A stretch of 16,656 nt of DNA from ZLKRG08 sp964654815 (GTDB taxonomy: Bacteria; Actinomycetota; Actinomycetes; Nanopelagicales; Nanopelagicaceae), in assembly GCA_964654815.1 (NCBI GenBank), contig CAZZLH010000028.1, positions 1 through 16,656 on the forward strand, read 5' to 3'. The number at the start of each line of letters is the position of its first letter. Position 1 is the first letter of the stretch. Below the pieces are notes generated by a model that was given only the letters and a program-made list of their open reading frames with translations, made no database searches and had not been told where the DNA came from. Below are positions 12,564 through 16,656 of the stretch, piece after piece. Made by a program: the position numbers and the translations under genes.

Positions 12564-15088
12564 TCCGCAGCTTGCGCCTTGAGCGCACGCTTCATGGCAT
12601 CTCTGCCCTCGATCACGGCGCGCTTTACTCCATCTGAGGCACCTGGATTAGCGGCTAACCATCTTTCGGCTTTAGCTAAATTCTCTGAGGAGGGCGAGAA
12701 ACGAGGGAAGGCGTAGTTTGCGAATTGAACGCCTATTTCATATGAATTCTCATCCCATATCTTCTTGACTACTTCGAAGTACTTATCAACATATGGCGCC
12801 CAAAGATCTTGTTGCAATATCGCATTACCCCCGATAAGCACATGCAATTGGATGTGATTGGAGAGTTTTGTGGTGGTAAGCATCTGCCAAACCTCAGCTT
12901 TATTCTCTGAAGTAGCAATTAGCGCTCTGGCCTCAGCGGCATGGCGCGCACCATCTGCGGTGTTATCACGCTCTTGCTCCAATTCAATCTCTTTACCACC
13001 AAATAGCCCTCGCTCAGTGAGAGATTTGACTAGCGCCCAACGCATTTCAGCATCGACTGTTAGCCCCGCTAATTTGCCATCGAGGAATTCTTTTACCTTG
13101 GGAGCATCTTCCCTGCTCGCTCCATCAGCGAAACCTTTAACTAGCGCAAGCTGCTCGTCGCTGCCAGGTTTTGCAGCCAATGCCAACCGGTGTAGACCTG
13201 CAGATTTTTTAGCTCGAAGCGCATCACGGTTCTTGGGGGCTGAGTACACCTCAACTGCAGTTTCAAGATTAAGAAGTTGAGCGCTTATAACCGATGCTTC
13301 GCTCTCTTTACCTAGCGCATTTAAGACAATCTCGGTGTAGTCAGTAGCTGATAGCTCCCCGTCGCGGTGCATATCCCAAGCGGCAGACCAGCAGAGTGCA
13401 CGAGTAAGAGAATCGATGATGTCGCCTAAATGGAGCTTTAGGGTTTCAACTGATTTTTGATCGAAACGAATCTTTCCGTAGGTTAAATCATGATCATTGA
13501 TCAGCAGGAGATCAGCTACGGATTCCCCAGCAAGTCCTTCAACAACTGTGCGAGCGCCAGATACATCTAATTCCACGCTCTTTCTTCTCACCAACTTGCC
13601 ATCTTTAACATCATAAAGACCAACCGCCATACGGTGTGGACGAAGTTCTTTGGAACCTTCTGGGACCAACGGTGCTTCTTGGATTACCGCAACTTCACTG
13701 TACTTGCCATCAATAATCTTTAAGTCAGGTCTAAAGGTATTTACGCCAGCTGTTTGTAACCAAGTCTTAGTCCAAGCGGTTAGATCTCGACCCGAGGTAG
13801 CCTCTAGCTCCACAAGCAGATCCTTTAGTTCTGTATTGCTGTAAGCATGCTTAGCGAAATACTTGCGTAGACCGGCGAAGAAATTCTCCTTACCTACGTG
13901 AGCCACAAGTTGTTGTAAGACTGAGGCGCCCTTGGCGTAGGTGATGCCATCAAAATTGGTGCGCACCTCTTCCATATTCTTCATATCAACCGCGATTGGG
14001 TGGGTAGATGAAAGTTGATCTTGACGATAGGCCCAGTTTTTACGTGCACCGGTGAATTCAGTCCAAGAGTTGGTGTATTTGGTGGCATTTGAAGAGGTGT
14101 AATAAGCAGCCCACTCAGCAAATGATTCATTGAGCCAAGTGTCATTCCACCATTTCATGGTGACTAAATCACCAAACCACATATGCGCCATTTCATGCAG
14201 AATAACATTGGCACGCCAGTTATAGAGCTGTTCGGTAACTTTGGAGCGATAGATGACCAAGTCTTCGCGGAAAGTCACACAACCGACATTCTCCATGGCT
14301 CCGTGATTGAACTCTGCTACGCATAATTGATCGTATTTTTCGAATGGATAAGGTAGGCCGAACTCTTTCTCGTAAAAGGCAAAACCCTGCTTGGTAAGTA
14401 AGAAGAACTCCTCGTGATCTAGGAACTCTGCCAAAGATTTGCGGCAATAGATCGCTAATGGAATGGTCTTCTCGCCTTTGAATTCGTCAGTGACAAAGTG
14501 ATAAGGACCAGCGACGAAACAGGTTAGGTAGGTTGAGAAGCGCTGAGTTTTCTTGTAGGTCCAGTGATGCTTTCCATTTCCGAGATCCTTACGTTCGATT
14601 ACTGGGCTATTTGAGATTACCTCCCATTTGGCCGGCGCGATGACGGAAAATTCATAGGTCGCCTTTAAATCTGGTTGATCGAAAGAGGCGAAGGTGCGTC
14701 GGCAATCATTGGCTTGGTGTTGCGAGTAGAGGTAGACCTCACCATCTGCTGGATCTACAAAGCGATGCAGACCTTCTCCGGTCTTTGAGTAGACCGCTTC
14801 CATCTCGATAACCAATTCATTATTTGCAGCCAAGTTCTTTAAGAAGACTGATTCACCATCGTAATTTGAGACATCTACTGCTTGGCCATTTAAAGTGGCG
14901 TTGATGATGCGCTTTGATATGGCATCTATAAAGGTTTCACTACCAGGGGTTGCGCTAAATGTGATTACTGCCTTGCTGTTGAAGGTCTCATCTCCTGTTG
15001 TCAGGTCTAGATCGACTTTGTAATTATCGATTTTGAGAATGGCTGAACGCTCAGCGGCTTCAATGCTGGTCAGATTTATACCTGGCAC
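12557..15088 (-). CDS. pepN: Aminopeptidase N (M1 zinc metallopeptidase)
   Basis: Cytosolic broad-specificity aminopeptidase that trims N-terminal residues from peptides in the last steps of protein turnover. The 843-residue product has the M1 hallmarks: exopeptidase motif GAMEN (263-267), zinc site HEMAH (298-302) with third ligand Glu321 in NESFAEW, and the catalytic Tyr384 in GITYAKG. The long C-terminal ERAP1-like helical domain (from about 515) is also present. No signal peptide is seen. The start is GTG at 15088, chosen because a strong AGGAG (complement at 15094-15098) lies 5 nt upstream. It is convergent with, and overlaps by 7 bp, the small membrane-protein gene, and is divergent from trmB over an 83-bp gap. 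Confidence 0.97.
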   Translation of the reverse strand: MPGINLTSIEAAERSAILKIDNYKVDLDLTTGDETFNSKAVITFSATPGSETFIDAISKRIINATLNGQAVDVSNYDGESVFLKNLAANNELVIEMEAVYSKTGEGLHRFVDPADGEVYLYSQHQANDCRRTFASFDQPDLKATYEFSVIAPAKWEVISNSPVIERKDLGNGKHHWTYKKTQRFSTYLTCFVAGPYHFVTDEFKGEKTIPLAIYCRKSLAEFLDHEEFFLLTKQGFAFYEKEFGLPYPFEKYDQLCVAEFNHGAMENVGCVTFREDLVIYRSKVTEQLYNWRANVILHEMAHMWFGDLVTMKWWNDTWLNESFAEWAAYYTSSNATKYTNSWTEFTGARKNWAYRQDQLSSTHPIAVDMKNMEEVRTNFDGITYAKGASVLQQLVAHVGKENFFAGLRKYFAKHAYSNTELKDLLVELEATSGRDLTAWTKTWLQTAGVNTFRPDLKIIDGKYSEVAVIQEAPLVPEGSKELRPHRMAVGLYDVKDGKLVRRKSVELDVSGARTVVEGLAGESVADLLLINDHDLTYGKIRFDQKSVETLKLHLGDIIDSLTRALCWSAAWDMHRDGELSATDYTEIVLNALGKESEASVISAQLLNLETAVEVYSAPKNRDALRAKKSAGLHRLALAAKPGSDEQLALVKGFADGASREDAPKVKEFLDGKLAGLTVDAEMRWALVKSLTERGLFGGKEIELEQERDNTADGARHAAEARALIATSENKAEVWQMLTTTKLSNHIQLHVLIGGNAILQQDLWAPYVDKYFEVVKKIWDENSYEIGVQFANYAFPRFSPSSENLAKAERWLAANPGASDGVKRAVIEGRDAMKRALKAQAADQ

Positions 15089-15171
15089 GAGAACTCCTAT
15101 TTGGCTGGTTAATGTGGATTTGGTTATCGCCTAATTTGTTATGGTGCTATCCAATATGAAAGCGTTGCCCA

Positions 15172-15831
15172 ATGCAACGCGACCGGATTCTGACCTATCG
15201 CTTGCGGGGTAATCGCATCACTGAAGCGCAGGAAGCGGCCCTCTCGGCGCATTGGCAGAGGTATGGGCTACCTAATGATGTGCCATTAGATCTTGACGAG
15301 ATTTTTCCAAATCAGAAGGTTCGAATTCTGGAGATTGGTTTTGGAATGGGTGAGGCCACGGCGGAATTAGCGAAGGCCTTTCCGGAGACCGCATTCCTTG
15401 GTGTAGAGGTGCACCGACCCGGTGTCGGAAAGTTATGTGCGAGTTTGGCATCAGATAACTCAGACAATGTGCGCATCCTGCACCACGATGTGATTGATGT
15501 GATTAACCAACAATTGTCGAATGAATCACTGGATGGGGTACATATATTCTTTCCAGATCCCTGGCCAAAACATCGCCACATTAAACGGCGATTGATTACT
15601 CCGGAATTTATAAGATTGCTTGCACCAAAGATTAAAGCTGGTGGCTTCATTCATGTAGCTACCGATTGGGTGCCTTATGCCGAGTTTGTTCAGAAATCAT
15701 TTGAATCGGTACCGGATTTCGAAGGTGGAGCAGTAACAAGGCCCTCATGGCGGCCTTTAACTAGATTTGAGGGGCAAGGTTTAAATAAGAACCATCGAGT
15801 AACTGATCTGCGTTATTTGAAGCGCAAATAG
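15172..15831 (+). CDS. trmB: tRNA (guanine-N7-)-methyltransferase
   Basis: SAM-dependent enzyme that makes m7G46 in the variable loop of tRNAs. The 219-residue product has the SAM-binding EIGFGMGE (54-61), acidic loop VEVHRPGVG (78-86), the signature FFPDPWPKHRHIKRRL (126-141) and the C-terminal TRFEGQGLNKNHRVTDLRY block that contacts tRNA. Length is normal. The ATG at 15172 is the only credible start: an in-frame TGA lies five codons upstream at 15157. There is no good ribosome site; GAAAG at 15158-15162 is about 9 nt away. It ends only 6 bp from the rpiB stop on the other strand, with no terminator between. Confidence 0.95.
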   Translation: MQRDRILTYRLRGNRITEAQEAALSAHWQRYGLPNDVPLDLDEIFPNQKVRILEIGFGMGEATAELAKAFPETAFLGVEVHRPGVGKLCASLASDNSDNVRILHHDVIDVINQQLSNESLDGVHIFFPDPWPKHRHIKRRLITPEFIRLLAPKIKAGGFIHVATDWVPYAEFVQKSFESVPDFEGGAVTRPSWRPLTRFEGQGLNKNHRVTDLRYLKRK

Positions 15832-15837
15832 TTCTGG

Positions 15838-16281
15838 CTAATTCTCGTACTTAGATATTTTGTCGATTCGACGGATATGTCGCTCATCGTTGCTGAAAGG
15901 TTCTGCGATAAAGGCATCCAAGATGACCTTGCACTCATCAATTGAATGCATACGTCCGCCAATTGCCACAACATTTGCATTGTTGTGCTGCTTGGCTAAT
16001 TTTGCGGTCTCAACGCTCCATGCTAGAGCGGCGCGAACACCTTTTACTTTATTTGCCGATATTTGTTCACCATTACCAGAACCACCAATCACAATCCCGA
16101 GTGAGCCAGGATCCTTTACAACCGCTTCGGCTGCCGGAATGCAAAAATCTGGGTAGTCATCAAGCGCGTCATAGGTATATGGGCCGTGATCTTTTACTTC
16201 ATGGCCTTGTGCGGTGAAGTGGTCTATTAAGGCGCTTTTTAATTCCAAACCTGCATGATCTGCTCCGATGTGAATTCGCAT
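15838..16281 (-). CDS. rpiB: Ribose-5-phosphate isomerase B
   Basis: Interconverts ribose 5-phosphate and ribulose 5-phosphate in the non-oxidative pentose phosphate pathway. The 147-residue product has GADHAG (6-11), DDYPDFC (41-47), the active-site loop GGSGNGEQISANK (66-78) and HNNANVVAIGGRMH (99-112). In place of the E. coli catalytic Cys the loop has Ser68, with Glu72 as the likely base, the arrangement known from Mycobacterium tuberculosis RpiB (Ser71/Glu75). The ATG at 16281 has no ribosome site but lies 6 nt after CAATAT, so the message may be leaderless. Confidence 0.96.
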   Translation of the reverse strand: MRIHIGADHAGLELKSALIDHFTAQGHEVKDHGPYTYDALDDYPDFCIPAAEAVVKDPGSLGIVIGGSGNGEQISANKVKGVRAALAWSVETAKLAKQHNNANVVAIGGRMHSIDECKVILDAFIAEPFSNDERHIRRIDKISKYEN

Positions 16282-16287
16282 GGCTCA

Positions 16288-16293
16288 ATATTG
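16288..16293 (-). promoter_or_regulatory. Possible -10 element for leaderless rpiB
   Basis: CAATAT on the minus strand ends 6 nt before the rpiB ATG, the same distance as TAATAT before the nuclease gene at 122. The first base departs from TANNNT and no -35 is clear; the upstream terminator at 16301-16333 makes an independent rpiB promoter likely. Confidence 0.35.
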
Positions 16294-16300
16294 CCATGAG

Positions 16301-16333
16301 AAAGCCCGCCGCAATTATTGCGACGGGCTCTTT
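16301..16333 (-). terminator. Hairpin terminator between the right-edge gene and rpiB
   Basis: AAAGCCCG-C-CGCAA (16301-16314) pairs with TTGCG-A-CGGGCT-C-TTT (16318-16333) around a TTA loop, with one C-A mismatch and one bulge. The stem is GC-rich. On the minus strand only three T follow, so the U tract is short. Its place, 21 bp after the stop of the right-edge gene and just before rpiB, fits termination of that gene. Confidence 0.6.
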
Positions 16334-16354
16334 CCTAAGGAGGAGTGCTTACAT

Positions 16355-16656
16355 TTAATTTGCTGTATTAGAAGAAGTGGTGGTGGTGGGCTTTGGGCCT
16401 TGGCCTCTCATTCCGTCGCGATCATGACCATGGCGACCTTTGCCATCCATGTGTCCATCCATTCCATCCCTATCGCCGCCTCTGCCACCTCTGAACCCGG
16501 TTTCGTTAACCTCTTCAGTGACATGCGCAGTTAAGTTAGCTTTCAAAGTGGCTGCTTGAGCTGCGGTCAATTTTCCAGCAGTCACAGCAGCATCAATTTG
16601 CTTGGTCTCATCAGCAACTAGCGCTGCTATAAGGGCATCTTTTTTTGTACCGGCAA
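16355..16656 (-). CDS. C-terminal part of a secreted-type protein with Gly/Asp/His/Arg-rich tail (partial)
   Basis: The frame is open from the right edge of the window to a TAA at 16355, giving about 100 residues without the N-terminus. The visible start (AGTKKDALIAALVADETK) and the following QIDAAVTAGKLTAAQAATLKANL block form an amphipathic helical repeat of a kind common in actinobacterial exported proteins (DALIAALV...IDAAVxxGKLTxxQAxxLKANL). Residues after VNETG switch to a low-complexity tail of about 45 residues rich in Gly, Asp, His, Arg and Met, ending in a Pro/Thr/Ser-rich segment. No enzyme motif is seen. The tail could bind metal or nucleic acid, but this is a guess. A hairpin terminator follows at 16301-16333. 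Confidence 0.75.
   Translation of the reverse strand, partial: AGTKKDALIAALVADETKQIDAAVTAGKLTAAQAATLKANLTAHVTEEVNETGFRGGRGGDRDGMDGHMDGKGRHGHDRDGMRGQGPKPTTTTSSNTAN

Noticed and set aside
12858..13280. Open frame of 140 codons antisense to pepN
   Set aside because: Ser/Ala/Pro-rich shadow of the pepN helical domain with no ribosome site.
16280..16534. Plus-strand open frame at the right end, and the perfect TAAGGAGG at 16336-16343 followed by GTG
   Set aside because: The long frame runs across the terminator hairpin and antisense to the better-supported minus gene. The GTG after the ribosome-like site opens only an eight-codon frame, so I take it as chance.
1..16656. CRISPR arrays, insertion sequences, attachment sites, prophage or toxin-antitoxin pairs
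   Set aside because: No regularly spaced repeats, transposase or integrase motifs, or toxin-antitoxin families were found; the tRNA genes show no duplicated 3' ends nearby.

Overview
The window looks like chromosomal sequence from a free-living actinobacterium with moderate G+C (by eye near one half, not computed) and very tight gene packing. Actinobacterial affiliation is suggested by four things: a Mycobacterium-type RpiB (Ser/Glu in the active-site loop), a group II truncated haemoglobin of the GlbO type, signatures of leaderless transcription, and the clustering of ettA, a hotdog thioesterase, an alpha-glucosidase, glbO, an HNH protein, pepN and rpiB, which I recall being loosely clustered in mycobacteria too. 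The modest G+C, short intergenic spaces and overlapping gene ends would fit a streamlined aquatic lineage (for example the freshwater acI/Nanopelagicales group), but that is inference. A run of exactly 100 N inside pstS marks a scaffold gap, so this is a draft or metagenome assembly.

Layout. 1-900: the 5' half of a minus-strand tRNA-Lys cut by the window edge, a secreted HNH nuclease (GmrSD/DUF1524-type) with a leaderless-type promoter, and tRNA-His directly downstream of minus-strand orn. 890-5610: orn, then divergently the high-affinity phosphate importer in the order pstC-pstA-pstB-pstS. Two sets of 11-bp direct repeats resembling actinobacterial PhoP operators lie upstream of pstC and upstream of pstS (the latter overlapping the pstB stop codon). 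A bidirectional terminator separates pstS from minus-strand tRNA-Arg(TCT).

5700-11190: a co-directional run of ettA (ABC-F translation factor), acyl-CoA thioesterase-like protein, GH13 alpha-glucosidase, MFS transporter and glbO, with spacings of -1 to about 28 bp, probably one operon with a possible internal promoter before the MFS gene. 11177-12563: a short MscS-type channel (minus) whose 3' end overlaps glbO, then an HNH endonuclease-domain protein and a 61-residue one-helix membrane protein. 12557-16656: pepN (minus), trmB (plus), rpiB (minus) and the C-terminal part of a secreted-type protein with a Gly/Asp/His/Arg-rich tail that runs off the right edge.

How it fits together. The most coherent module is phosphate acquisition: two apparent PHO boxes would let one response regulator control the permease/ATPase genes and the binding protein separately. 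The neighbouring secreted nuclease could release nucleotides from external DNA, but it has no visible PHO box of its own. The rest is mainly housekeeping: translation quality control (EttA, tRNAs, TrmB), RNA turnover (Orn), peptide and sugar catabolism (PepN, AglA-like, RpiB) and haem-based redox chemistry (GlbO). No CRISPR array, insertion sequence, prophage or recognisable defence island was seen. I do not see a clearly new multi-gene system; the best leads are the dual PHO boxes with rearranged pst order, the PstS without a lipobox, the conserved HNH plus tiny membrane protein pair, and the truncated MscS.
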